A stretch of 64,000 bases of DNA from Erythrobacteraceae bacterium (GTDB taxonomy: Bacteria; Pseudomonadota; Alphaproteobacteria; Sphingomonadales; Sphingomonadaceae). The position numbers and the translations under genes were made by a program. Below the pieces are notes generated by a model, which saw nothing but the letters and a program-made list of their open reading frames with translations, made no database searches and was not told where the DNA came from. Of the stretch, positions 1-6,945 are shown piece by piece. The DNA is taken from NCBI GenBank assembly GCA_027489065.1, contig JAIYAM010000028.1:1-64000 (forward strand), written 5' to 3'. Each line of letters starts with the position of its first letter. Position 1 is the first letter of the stretch.

Positions 1-501
1 AAAGTCGCCAAGATCCAGCACACCCAGCCGGGCAAGGGCGGGGCCTATATGCAGGTCGAAATGAAGAACCTGCAGGATGGCCGCAAGACCAACGTGCGCT
101 TCCGCAGCGCCGACACGATCGAGCGCGTGCGGCTCGACACCAAGGAATTCCAGTTCCTCTATGCCGAGGGCGAGGATCTCGTCTTCATGGACAACGACAC
201 CTACGAGCAGATCACGCTGCCCGGCGACCTGCTCGGCGATGCGCGCCCGTTCCTTCAGGACGGGATGCAGGTGAACCTCGAGCTGTGGGACGAAAAGCCG
301 ATCTCGGTCGAACTGCCCTCGCAGATCGAAGCCACCATCGTCGAGGCCGACGCGGTGGTGAAGGGGCAGACCGCCTCGTCGAGCTACAAGCCCGCGATCC
401 TCGACAACGGCGTGCGCATCATGGTCCCGCCGCACATCGGCAGCGGAACCCGCATCATCGTCGATGTGTATGAGCAGGCCTACGTCGGCAAGGCCGGCTG
501 A
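1..501 (+). CDS. efp: elongation factor P (5' end outside window)
   Basis: C-terminal 166 residues of EF-P, which binds ribosomes stalled at polyproline runs and stimulates peptide-bond formation. The frame is open from base 1; the true start lies upstream. The loop PGKGGAY with the lysine that is post-translationally modified in many bacteria is at residues 10-16 of the visible part. It is followed by the OB-fold middle domain and a C-terminal domain ending in [20 protein letters not shown]. Full-length EF-P is about 187 residues, so only some 20 residues are missing. Identification is firm from the continuous family-like sequence. The next gene on the same strand begins 91 bases later, so co-transcription is possible. 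Confidence 0.95.
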   Translation, partial: KVAKIQHTQPGKGGAYMQVEMKNLQDGRKTNVRFRSADTIERVRLDTKEFQFLYAEGEDLVFMDNDTYEQITLPGDLLGDARPFLQDGMQVNLELWDEKPISVELPSQIEATIVEADAVVKGQTASSSYKPAILDNGVRIMVPPHIGSGTRIIVDVYEQAYVGKAG

Positions 502-512
502 ACCCTGAATTC

Positions 513-545
513 CCGTTCGTGTCGAGCATAGTCGAGACACACAAG
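513..545. repeat. small REP-like inverted repeat
   Basis: Between efp and the next gene lies an imperfect palindrome GTGTCGAGCATAGTCGAGACAC at 519-540, with GTGTC/GACAC arms around a TCGA-rich centre. The 'TTCGTGTCGAGC...GTCGAGACAC' pattern resembles short dispersed repeats that I recall from sphingomonad genomes. Only one copy is seen here, so the repeat assignment rests on that recollection. Confidence 0.45.
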
Positions 546-592
546 CGCCGCGCAACCGTCCCGCGACCGGGGCGAGCGGCAGAGAGTATGTA

Positions 593-1411
593 ATGGCAGC
601 TATTTCCGGCCTCATCCGCGTCATGGAACGCGCCGCGCGCAAGGCGGGCGGGCGTCTGCGGCGCGATTTCGGCGAAGTCGAGCACTTGCAGGTCAGCCGC
701 AAGGGCCCGGCCGATTTCGTCAGCAAGGCGGACATCCGCGCCGAGCGCACGCTCTACGACGAACTCTCCGCCGCGCGTCCCGGTTGGGGCTTCGTGATGG
801 AGGAAGCCGGCGTGATCGAGGGCGATCCCGGCATGCCGCGCTGGATCGTCGATCCGCTCGATGGCACCAGCAACTTCCTCCACGGCATCCCGCACTTCGC
901 GATCAGCATCGCCGCGCAGGAACCGCGCGCCGATGGCAAGGGCTGGGGCGATGTGGTCGCGGGCGTGGTCTATCAGCCGATCACCGACCAGACCTTCTGG
1001 GCGGAAAAGTCGCGCGGGAGCTGGCTTCAGGATGCGCGCCTGCGCGTCTCGGCCCGCTCGCGTCTGGCCGATGCGCTGGTGGCGACCGGCGTGCCCTTCT
1101 TCGGCCACGGCGACTTTGCCGAATGGAGCCGGATCTTCGGCGCGATCGGTCCGGAAGTGGCGGGCATCCGTCGTTTTGGCGCCGCTTCGCTTGATCTCGC
1201 CTATGTGGCGCAGGGCCGCTTCGACGGCTTCTGGGAAAGCGGCTTGTCCGAATGGGACACGGCGGCCGGCTGTCTGCTGGTGCGCGAGGCTGGCGGCTTC
1301 GTCAGCGACTATCGCGGGCGGTCCGAGCCGATCCACGCGAACCAGGTGCTGGCGGCGAACGATGCGCTGCACTCCAAGCTGCACAAGCTGCTGGCCGGGG
1401 CGCTGCGGTAA
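593..1411 (+). CDS. suhB: inositol monophosphatase family protein (SuhB-like)
   Basis: 272-residue Mg2+-dependent phosphatase of the inositol monophosphatase/FIG superfamily. The metal-binding motif WIVDPLDGTSNFLHG is near residue 84-98, the upstream acidic residues are in the FVMEEAG segment, and the second family motif SEWDTAAGCLLVREAGG is near residues 217-233. Length is typical of the family. The ATG at 593 is preceded by a weak purine stretch (AGAGAG). Members hydrolyse inositol-1-phosphate or related sugar phosphates, and E. coli SuhB also acts in rRNA antitermination. Substrate cannot be read from sequence, so the symbol is tentative. Confidence 0.85.
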   Translation: MAAISGLIRVMERAARKAGGRLRRDFGEVEHLQVSRKGPADFVSKADIRAERTLYDELSAARPGWGFVMEEAGVIEGDPGMPRWIVDPLDGTSNFLHGIPHFAISIAAQEPRADGKGWGDVVAGVVYQPITDQTFWAEKSRGSWLQDARLRVSARSRLADALVATGVPFFGHGDFAEWSRIFGAIGPEVAGIRRFGAASLDLAYVAQGRFDGFWESGLSEWDTAAGCLLVREAGGFVSDYRGRSEPIHANQVLAANDALHSKLHKLLAGALR

Positions 1412-1417
1412 GCAGTC

Positions 1418-1503
1418 CCGTCATCCCTGCGCAGGCAGGGATCCATCCACGCGCTCGTCTGGCGTCAACGTCGGATGGGCCCCTGCCTTCGCAGGGGCGA
1501 CGA
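1418..1503. repeat. pair of REP-like palindromes
   Basis: Two hairpin-forming palindromes lie downstream of the phosphatase gene: ATCCCTGCGCAGGCAGGGAT at 1423-1442 and GCCCCTGCCTTCGCAGGGGC at 1479-1498, about 36 bases apart. The 'GTCATCCCTGCG...AGGCAGGGATCCA' form matches a widespread class of proteobacterial intergenic repeats. A similar pair occurs at 46105-46187. They may also stabilise the 3' end of the upstream mRNA. Confidence 0.6.
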
Positions 1504-1520
1504 GAAATGCTGACAGTCCC

Positions 1521-1614
1521 AGACTCCCTCCCGATCGTTCAAAACCCCCCTCCAGATCGTTCCAGACCCCCCTTAGACCCCTGTTAGACCCCGCCTAGAC
1601 CCCCTCCAGATCGG
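1521..1614 (+). repeat. 11-bp-phased AGACCCC array beside parS
   Basis: Non-coding stretch built of elements starting AGA or a close variant at 1521, 1532, 1543, 1554, 1564, 1575, 1586, 1597 and 1608: spacing is 11 bp throughout except one 10-bp step. The best units are AGACCCCCCTT, AGACCCCTGTT, AGACCCCGCCT and AGACCCCCTCC. The array ends directly at the parS palindrome. The reverse complement of its centre, GGGGTCTAACAGGGGTCT, is found identically in the second array at 28461-28522. Phasing near one helical turn suggests binding of a protein along one DNA face. No function is known to me. Confidence 0.75.
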
Positions 1615-1630
1615 TGTTTCACGTGAAACA
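1615..1630. other. parS: parS centromere site (perfect)
   Basis: TGTTTCACGTGAAACA, a perfect 16-bp palindrome identical to the bacterial parS consensus bound by the chromosome-partitioning protein ParB. It is non-coding, between the phosphatase gene and tRNA-Leu. parS sites normally cluster near the replication origin, so the window is probably origin-proximal, although no parA, parB or dnaA gene is in it. A second, near-perfect site is at 28423-28438. Confidence 0.92.
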
Positions 1631-1693
1631 CGGCCACCGATTGCTTGCCAGCAAGGTTGGCCGACGCTAACAGCGCGGGTCTCCGCTCCGGGC

Positions 1694-1778
1694 GCCCCTG
1701 TGGTGGAATTGGTAGACGCGCTCGACTCAAAATCGAGTTTCGAAAGAAGTGCCAGTTCGAGTCTGGCCAGGGGCACCA
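1694..1778 (+). tRNA. tRNA-Leu (CAA anticodon)
   Basis: Class II tRNA of 85 nt including an encoded CCA (1776-1778). The acceptor stem GCCCCTG pairs with CAGGGGC. The D-arm region contains TGGTAGA. The anticodon stem CTCGA/TCGAG encloses loop CTCAAAA, giving anticodon CAA. There is a long variable arm and a T-arm with GTTCGAGTC. It decodes UUG. It lies about 60 bases downstream of the parS site. Confidence 0.95.
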
Positions 1779-1859
1779 CACCACACCCGCAGCAAGTCCA
1801 ACCGTTTCCCTCGGCTCCGCGCTATGTCATGACGGGTGCCTACACGGGAGGAACAGGCG

Positions 1860-3182
1860 ATGCGCATCACTCGGATTCTGGCAGGGGCGAGCCTGCTCGC
1901 ATGGGGCGCGATGCCGGCGCAGGCGGACAATCTGCGCGACGCGGTGACGTCGCAGATGCCGGCGCTGGTCGAGCTCTACAAGGACCTCCACACGCACCCC
2001 GAGCTGTCGTTCCAAGAGGTTGAAACGGCAAAGAAACTTGCCGTCCGTGCGCGGGCGCTGGGTTTCGAGGTGACCGAAGGCGTGGGCAAGACCGGCGTGG
2101 TCGCGGTGATGAAGAACGGCCCCGGACCCACGGTGCTGCTGCGCGCCGACATGGACGGCTTGCCGGTGATCGAGCAGACCGGGCTCCCCTACGCTTCCAA
2201 GGTACGCGCCGTGGCGCAGAACGGAACCGAGACCGGGGTGATGCACGCCTGCGGGCATGACACACACATGGCAAGCTGGGTCGGAACGGCGCAGCTGCTT
2301 GCCGCACGCCGGAAGGAATGGTCGGGCACGCTGGTGATGATCCTCCAGCCGGCGGAGGAGATCGGGCAGGGGGCCAAGGCCATGCTCGACGACGGGCTCT
2401 ACACACGCTTTCCCAAGCCGGACTATGTGCTTGCTTTTCATGACGCTGCGCAGTTCCCCGCGGGGCAGATCGGCTACACCAAGGGCTTCGCGCTCGCCAA
2501 TGTCGATACGGTCGACGTGGTGGTGCCGGGCGTGGGCGGACATGGGGCCTATCCGCACACCACCAAGGACCCGATCGTCATCGCCTCGGCCATCGTGATG
2601 CGCCTACAGACGCTGGTGAGCCGCGAACTCAATCCTACAGATTCGGCCGTGGTGACGGTGGGGAGCTTCCAGGCCGGAGCGAAGCACAACATCATTCCCG
2701 ACGAAGCGCGGCTTCAGCTCACCGTCAGGAGCTACAGCGACGAAACGCGCAAGCACCTGCTCGACGGGATCGCCCGCATCGCCAAGGGAGAGGCGATTGC
2801 CGCCGGGCTGCCCGAGGACAAGATGCCGAAGGTCACCGTGCAGGACCCCTATACGCCCGCGACCTACAATACGGCCGAGATGACCGACAAGGTGTCGGCG
2901 GGGCTGAAGGCCCGTTTCGGGGAGCGGGTGCAGGAGACTGCCCCTGTGATGGGCGGCGAGGATTTCAGCCAGTTCTACCGCGCCGACAAGGCCAACGTGC
3001 AGTCGCTGATCTTCTGGGTCGGCGGGGTTCCGAAGGACCAGTGGGACCGCGCGCAGAAGGGCGAGATCCAGCTCCCTTCGCTGCATTCGCCCTTCTGGGC
3101 ACCGGATGCGCCGGTAGTGATCGCCACCGCGACCGAGGCGATGACCGCCGCGACGCTCGGCCTGCTCGCCAAGAAGAAGTAG
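1860..3182 (+). CDS. secreted M20 family amidohydrolase/peptidase
   Basis: 440 residues. The start at 1860 is chosen because GGGAGGA lies 8 bases upstream and it yields a clean signal peptide (MRITRILAGASLLAWGAMPAQA, cleavage after AQA). Zinc-metallohydrolase signatures of the M20D (hippurate hydrolase/IAA-amino-acid hydrolase-like) group are present: THPELSFQE, RADMDGLPV, MHACGHDTHMAS with metal-binding Cys/His, QPAEEIGQGA with the catalytic glutamate, and MGGEDFSQF near the C-terminus. It probably hydrolyses N-acyl or amide bonds of amino-acid conjugates in the periplasm. Substrate is unknown. It is monocistronic, followed by tandem repeats and a terminator. Confidence 0.88.
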   Translation: MRITRILAGASLLAWGAMPAQADNLRDAVTSQMPALVELYKDLHTHPELSFQEVETAKKLAVRARALGFEVTEGVGKTGVVAVMKNGPGPTVLLRADMDGLPVIEQTGLPYASKVRAVAQNGTETGVMHACGHDTHMASWVGTAQLLAARRKEWSGTLVMILQPAEEIGQGAKAMLDDGLYTRFPKPDYVLAFHDAAQFPAGQIGYTKGFALANVDTVDVVVPGVGGHGAYPHTTKDPIVIASAIVMRLQTLVSRELNPTDSAVVTVGSFQAGAKHNIIPDEARLQLTVRSYSDETRKHLLDGIARIAKGEAIAAGLPEDKMPKVTVQDPYTPATYNTAEMTDKVSAGLKARFGERVQETAPVMGGEDFSQFYRADKANVQSLIFWVGGVPKDQWDRAQKGEIQLPSLHSPFWAPDAPVVIATATEAMTAATLGLLAKKK

Positions 3183-3188
3183 GGTTTG

Positions 3189-3293
3189 GCCCTCAAGTAG
3201 CGGAGCGGTAGGGCGACAGGAACGCCCTCAGGCAGCGGAGCGGTAGGGCGACAGGAACGCCCTCAGGCAGCGGAGCGGTAGGGCGACAGGAAC
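3189..3293. repeat. three tandem 35-bp repeats
   Basis: Three direct copies of a 35-bp unit start at 3189, 3224 and 3259, and a fourth begins at 3294 before diverging. Copies two and three are identical; copy one differs at one or two bases. Each junction can fold as AGGGCG-ACAGGAA-CGCCCT, giving a row of small hairpins just after the amidohydrolase stop. There are no spacers between units, so this is not a CRISPR. They may act as 3' mRNA stabilisers or reflect replication slippage. Confidence 0.8.
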
Positions 3294-3298
3294 GCCCC

Positions 3299-3353
3299 CA
3301 AAAAATTCGGCCGCCGGATTGCTACCCTCTCGGGTGCAGTCCGGCGGCCGTTT
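3299..3353. terminator. bidirectional rho-independent terminator
   Basis: A stem of 15 bp with one mismatch (CGGCCGCCGGATTGC against GCAGTCCGGCGGCCG, 3308-3350) encloses a 13-base loop. It is followed on the plus strand by TTTCTCC and on the minus strand by a run of six T (plus-strand AAAAAA at 3300-3305). It lies between two convergent genes and can stop transcription from both sides. Confidence 0.85.
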
Positions 3354-3381
3354 CTCCTCCCCAGGAGAACTGTGAAACGGG

Positions 3382-3570
3382 TTACTCGCCTGACGAGGGC
3401 ACGTAGGTGCCGAGGCGGTGGTGGAGCGCGTTGATCTTGGCGAGCTCCTCGCGATCCTCGGTGTTGCGCGCGTGGCTTTCCAGCGCGCGGCGCAGCAGCT
3501 TCATGTCGGCGGTCGAAAGCAGTGCGCGGGCACGGGCCGGCTCGGTCTTCGGGGTGTCGGTATCGGTCAT
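3382..3570 (-). CDS. small conserved-type hypothetical protein
   Basis: 62 residues, starting MTDTDTPKTEPARARALLST. The ATG at 3570 is preceded on the minus strand by GGAGA. The protein is charged and predicted helical (KLLRRALESHARNTEDREELAKINALHHRLG), with no signal peptide or membrane segment. It lies between the bidirectional terminator and aceA, same strand as aceA and 110 bases beyond its end, so it may be transcribed with it. I do not recognise a family and assign no function. Confidence 0.6.
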   Translation of the reverse strand: MTDTDTPKTEPARARALLSTADMKLLRRALESHARNTEDREELAKINALHHRLGTYVPSSGE

Positions 3571-3680
3571 GTCACTCTCCGCTGGGTGATGCACGGCGAA
3601 GTCCTTAGGCGGTTCGGGGGCATCCCGGAAGGCCGGATTGACCGATCCTCCCGGGATTCTCTCCCACTCGCTAAAGCTGC

Positions 3681-5279
3681 TTACGCAGCTTCGAATTGGT
3701 TCATCGTGTTGTGCGCGCCGCCGGCCTTGAGGGCGGCTTCACCGGCGAAGTATTCCTTGTGATCATCGCCGATGTCGGAACCCGACATGTTCTGGTGCTT
3801 CACGCAGGCGATGCCCTGACGGATTTCCTCACGCTGCACGTTCTTGACGTAACCCAGCATCGCCTGCTCGCCGAAGTATTCGCGGGCGAGATTGTCGGTG
3901 CTGAGCGCCGCCGTGTGGTAGGTCGGCAGGGTGATCAGGTGGTGGAAGATGCCTGCCCGCTCAGCGGCATCGCGCTGGAACGTGCGGATCTTCTCGTCGG
4001 CTTCGGCGCCGAGCTCGGTGCCGTCATAGTCGACGCTCATGAGCTTGGCGCGGTCATAGGCCGAGACATCCTTGCCCGCGGCTTCCCAGGCATCGAACAC
4101 CTGCTGGCGGAAGTTCAGCGTCCAGTTGAAGCTGGGCGAGTTGTTGTAAACCAGCTTGGCGTTCGGCACGACTTCGCGGATGCGGTCGACCATGCTGGCG
4201 ATCTGCTCAACGTGCGGCTTTTCGGTCTCGATCCACAGCAGGTCCGCGCCGTTCTGGAGCGAGGTGATGCAATCGAGCACGACGCGGTCTTCACCCGTGC
4301 CGGCGCGGAACTGGAACAGGTTCGAGGGAAGGCGCTTGGGGGCAAGTAGCTTGCCGTCGCGGCTGATGAAGACTTGACCGTTGGTGATATTGGCCGGATC
4401 GACTTCATCGGCATCGAGGAAGCTGTTGTACTGGTCGCCCAGATCGCCCGGCTCCTTCGAGAAGGCGATCTGCTTGGTGAGGCCGGCGCCCAGCGAGTCG
4501 GTGCGGGCAACGATGATGCCGTCTTCGACACCCATTTCGAGGAAGGCGTGGCGGCAGGCGCGGATCTTCTGGAGGAAGTCTTCGTGCGGCACGGTGACCT
4601 TGCCATCCTGGTGTCCGCACTGCTTTTCGTCCGAGACCTGGTTCTCGATCTGGAGCGCGCAGGCTCCCGCCTCGATCATCTTCTTGGCGAGGAGGTAGGT
4701 CGCCTCGGCATTGCCGAAGCCTGCATCGATGTCGGCGATGATCGGCACGACGTGGGTTTCGTAGTTGTCGATGGCGTTTTCGAGGCGCTTGGCTTCGACT
4801 GCGTCGCCAGCCTTGCGGGCGGCGTCGAGGGCGCGGAACATCATGCCGAGTTCGCGGGCGTCAGCCTGCTTGAGGAAGGTGTAGAGCTCCGCGATCAGCG
4901 CCGGCACCGAGGTCTTCTCGTGCATCGACTGGTCGGGCAGGGGGCCGAACTCGCTGCGCAGCGCGGCCACCATCCAGCCCGAAAGGTAAAGGTAACGCTG
5001 CTTGGTGGTGCCGAAGTGCTTCTTGATCGCGATCAGCTTCTGCTGCGCGATGAAGCCGTGCCAGCAGCCGAGGGACTGGGTGTACTGCGCCGGGTTCGCG
5101 TCATAGGCGGCCATGTCGGCCCGCATGATCTTGGCGGTGTGCTTGGCGATGTCGAGGCCGGTGGCGAAGCGGTTCTGGATGACCATGCGGGCGGCGCTTT
5201 CGGGATCGATCGCGGCCCAGCTCGGGCCGTTTGCGGTGACGATCTCGCGCATGCGGGCGATGGTGTTCTGGTAAGTCAT
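3681..5279 (-). CDS. aceA: isocitrate lyase
   Basis: 532 residues; the start at 5279 follows AGGAGA and begins MTYQNTIARMREIV. It cleaves isocitrate to glyoxylate and succinate in the glyoxylate shunt, needed for growth on acetate or fatty acids. The active-site loop QCGHQDGK carries the catalytic cysteine; Mg2+-binding acidic residues are around PIIADIDAGFGNAEATY, and the EKPHVEQI and YNNSPSFNW segments are family-typical. The length fits the longer ICL class (as in Pseudomonas aeruginosa, about 531 residues), not the 434-residue E. coli type. It is divergent from a RamB-like regulator. No malate synthase gene is in the window. Confidence 0.95.
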   Translation of the reverse strand: MTYQNTIARMREIVTANGPSWAAIDPESAARMVIQNRFATGLDIAKHTAKIMRADMAAYDANPAQYTQSLGCWHGFIAQQKLIAIKKHFGTTKQRYLYLSGWMVAALRSEFGPLPDQSMHEKTSVPALIAELYTFLKQADARELGMMFRALDAARKAGDAVEAKRLENAIDNYETHVVPIIADIDAGFGNAEATYLLAKKMIEAGACALQIENQVSDEKQCGHQDGKVTVPHEDFLQKIRACRHAFLEMGVEDGIIVARTDSLGAGLTKQIAFSKEPGDLGDQYNSFLDADEVDPANITNGQVFISRDGKLLAPKRLPSNLFQFRAGTGEDRVVLDCITSLQNGADLLWIETEKPHVEQIASMVDRIREVVPNAKLVYNNSPSFNWTLNFRQQVFDAWEAAGKDVSAYDRAKLMSVDYDGTELGAEADEKIRTFQRDAAERAGIFHHLITLPTYHTAALSTDNLAREYFGEQAMLGYVKNVQREEIRQGIACVKHQNMSGSDIGDDHKEYFAGEAALKAGGAHNTMNQFEAA

Positions 5280-5459
5280 GCAGGTCTCCTGTCCATCCTG
5301 GGGAGTGGCGGGCTTTCGAAGATGCACGCCGTTGGATTGCATGAGGCTTTGCCTTGCTGCGGCGCAGCATGATAGTGAAAGTTACAGAAATTCGTGTCGC
5401 TATGCCGACAGTTCCTCGTCATCTTGTGTCAACGAGTAAACTTATTTACACATGGGCCT
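5280..5459. promoter_or_regulatory. aceA/ramB divergent control region
   Basis: 180 bp between two divergent starts, with an AT-rich core at about 5370-5452 that contrasts with the surrounding GC-rich DNA. It contains the inverted repeat GTAAA-CTTA-TTTAC (5436-5449) just upstream of the regulator's ATG. By position this could be an autoregulatory operator. The aceA promoter must also lie here, but I could not fix -35/-10 boxes. Confidence 0.5.
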
Positions 5460-6821
5460 ATGGCAGACAGCAACCTTCTCGCCGGACCTGCCCTGCGCCG
5501 ACTGCGCAAGCGCGAAGGTCTCACCCAAGCCGCGATGGCAGGCCTCCTGGGGATTTCGCCTTCCTACCTCAATCTGATCGAACGCAACCAGCGGCCGCTT
5601 TCGGCGCGGGTGCTGGTGCAGGTCATCGAACGGTTCGACTTCGATCCGCGCTCGTTAAGAGAGGATGATTCTATCGGGGGGCTCGACGGCATGGTGCGGC
5701 GGCTTGCCGACAAGCGCTTCGGCGACCTCGGGATCGACCGTGAGGAAGTGCAGGAACTCCTCGCCGCCGCGCCGCAAGTCGCCGCCGCCTTCGCGCGGCT
5801 CTATGATGCTGGTGGGAGCGGGGCGGGCGGTGAGCGAAGCATCACCGAGGATGCCGGAAGCTCGGTGCGCCGCGCCGTCGAGCGCTGGCAGAACCACTTC
5901 GCCGATCTGGATCACGCAGCCGAGGCTCTCGCCGACGAACTCCGCCTGTCGCGCGGGGAGATAAGCGCCGCTCTGTCCGAGCGGCTGCGCGAAAAGCATC
6001 AATTGTCGGTGCGCATCCTGCCCGCGGAAGTCATGCCGGGACAGGTTCACCGACTGGACCTCCACGCGCGCCAGCTGCAGCTCTCCGAGATGCTTCCGGG
6101 TGCAGCGCGGCGCTTCCAGATCGCGCGCCAGGTCGGGATGCTGGAGATGCGCGATGGGATCGAGCTGCTGGTGGCGGGCGCAAACCTTCCGACTGGCGAG
6201 GCGCGCGATCTCTTCCGTGAGCACATTACCGATTATCTGGCAGGGGCCTTGCTGCTCCCGTATCGACGGTTCCTGCGCGCTTGTGAGGCGACGGGTTACG
6301 ACCTTGCCGTTTTGCAGCGCCGCTTTGCTGTCAGCTTCGATCAGGTCGCCCAGCGCCTCACCACCCTCGGCCGCGTCGGAGAGCGGGGCCTGCCGTTCTT
6401 CATGGCGGTGATCGACCGCGCGGGACGGATGACGCAATTCACGGCGGGGGGGAGCGGCGCGGTCCATCCGCTCGAGGGCGCGCGTTGGCCGGCATGGGTT
6501 CCTTATGCCGCCTTCGAAAGGCCCGGCTCGGTGCTCACTCAGGCTGCGACCTTCGGCGAGGGCGAGGCGGCCGCAAGGCATTGGTTCACGATCACCCGCA
6601 CGGTCGACGGCGACGGGGTAATGTGCGCCGGACGCCGCGCCGTGGTGCTGGGGATTGCCGCGCGTTTCGCGGGCGATCTCGCCCACGCACGCGGCGTCTC
6701 GCTCGATCCCGTCGACGCGGTGCCGCTCGGCACGCCGTGCCTGAGATGCGGGCGGGCGGAATGTCTCACGCCTGCGCCTGCGCGCATGGCGAGCGACCTT
6801 CCACGCCTGCGCCCTGCCTAG
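5460..6821 (+). CDS. XRE-family short-chain fatty acid/acetate metabolism regulator (RamB-like)
   Basis: 453 residues from the ATG at 5460. The N-terminal helix-turn-helix (residues about 10-65) reads LRRLRKREGLTQAAMAGLLG then ISPSYLNLIERNQRPLS, typical of XRE proteins. The middle (about 185-310) resembles the IrrE/ImmA-like domain but without a clear HExxH motif. The C-terminal part with PLGTPCLRCGRAECL matches the cysteine-bearing end of the DUF2083 class, as in RamB, the glyoxylate-pathway regulator of actinobacteria. Divergent placement beside aceA supports control of acetate metabolism. Direction of control (activation or repression) is unknown. An upstream extension to 5394 is possible but would put coding sequence over the promoter. 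Confidence 0.85.
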   Translation: MADSNLLAGPALRRLRKREGLTQAAMAGLLGISPSYLNLIERNQRPLSARVLVQVIERFDFDPRSLREDDSIGGLDGMVRRLADKRFGDLGIDREEVQELLAAAPQVAAAFARLYDAGGSGAGGERSITEDAGSSVRRAVERWQNHFADLDHAAEALADELRLSRGEISAALSERLREKHQLSVRILPAEVMPGQVHRLDLHARQLQLSEMLPGAARRFQIARQVGMLEMRDGIELLVAGANLPTGEARDLFREHITDYLAGALLLPYRRFLRACEATGYDLAVLQRRFAVSFDQVAQRLTTLGRVGERGLPFFMAVIDRAGRMTQFTAGGSGAVHPLEGARWPAWVPYAAFERPGSVLTQAATFGEGEAAARHWFTITRTVDGDGVMCAGRRAVVLGIAARFAGDLAHARGVSLDPVDAVPLGTPCLRCGRAECLTPAPARMASDLPRLRPA

Positions 6822-6875
6822 AAGCGATTGCCGTTAACCCTTCAAAGCCGCACGAATGCGCGGGTCACGGGGGCG

Positions 6876-6890
6876 GTGTAAATTTTACCG
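6876..6890. promoter_or_regulatory. palindrome upstream of XrtA-type operon
   Basis: The near-palindrome GTAAA-T-TTTAC at 6878-6888 lies in the AT-rich 124-bp gap before the sugar transferase gene. It has the same half-sites as the inverted repeat at 5436-5449 but a different spacer. It is a candidate operator only; no convincing sigma-54 -24/-12 element was found in this gap. Confidence 0.3.
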
Positions 6891-6945
6891 ACACTTAAGG
6901 TCTGGAGTTTAGAAGCGGCCGTCTGCACCAGAGGCCTGCCCAGCA

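Noticed and set aside
1694-1778. tRNA-Leu as a genomic-island attachment site
   Set aside because: No integrase, no repeated 3' tRNA fragment and no change in composition were seen nearby; the same holds for tRNA-Glu at 34187-34261.
3189-3293. Possible CRISPR array
   Set aside because: The 35-bp units are directly contiguous with no spacers and no cas genes are in the window.
3600-3680. Terminator after aceA
   Set aside because: ATCCCGG/CCGGGAT arms exist, but the loop is large and no T-run follows on the minus strand; read-through to the small downstream gene is possible.
5425-5452. TGTGT...ACACA palindrome in the aceA/regulator gap
   Set aside because: Its centre does not coincide with that of the GTAAA/TTTAC repeat and the arms are short; treated as chance.
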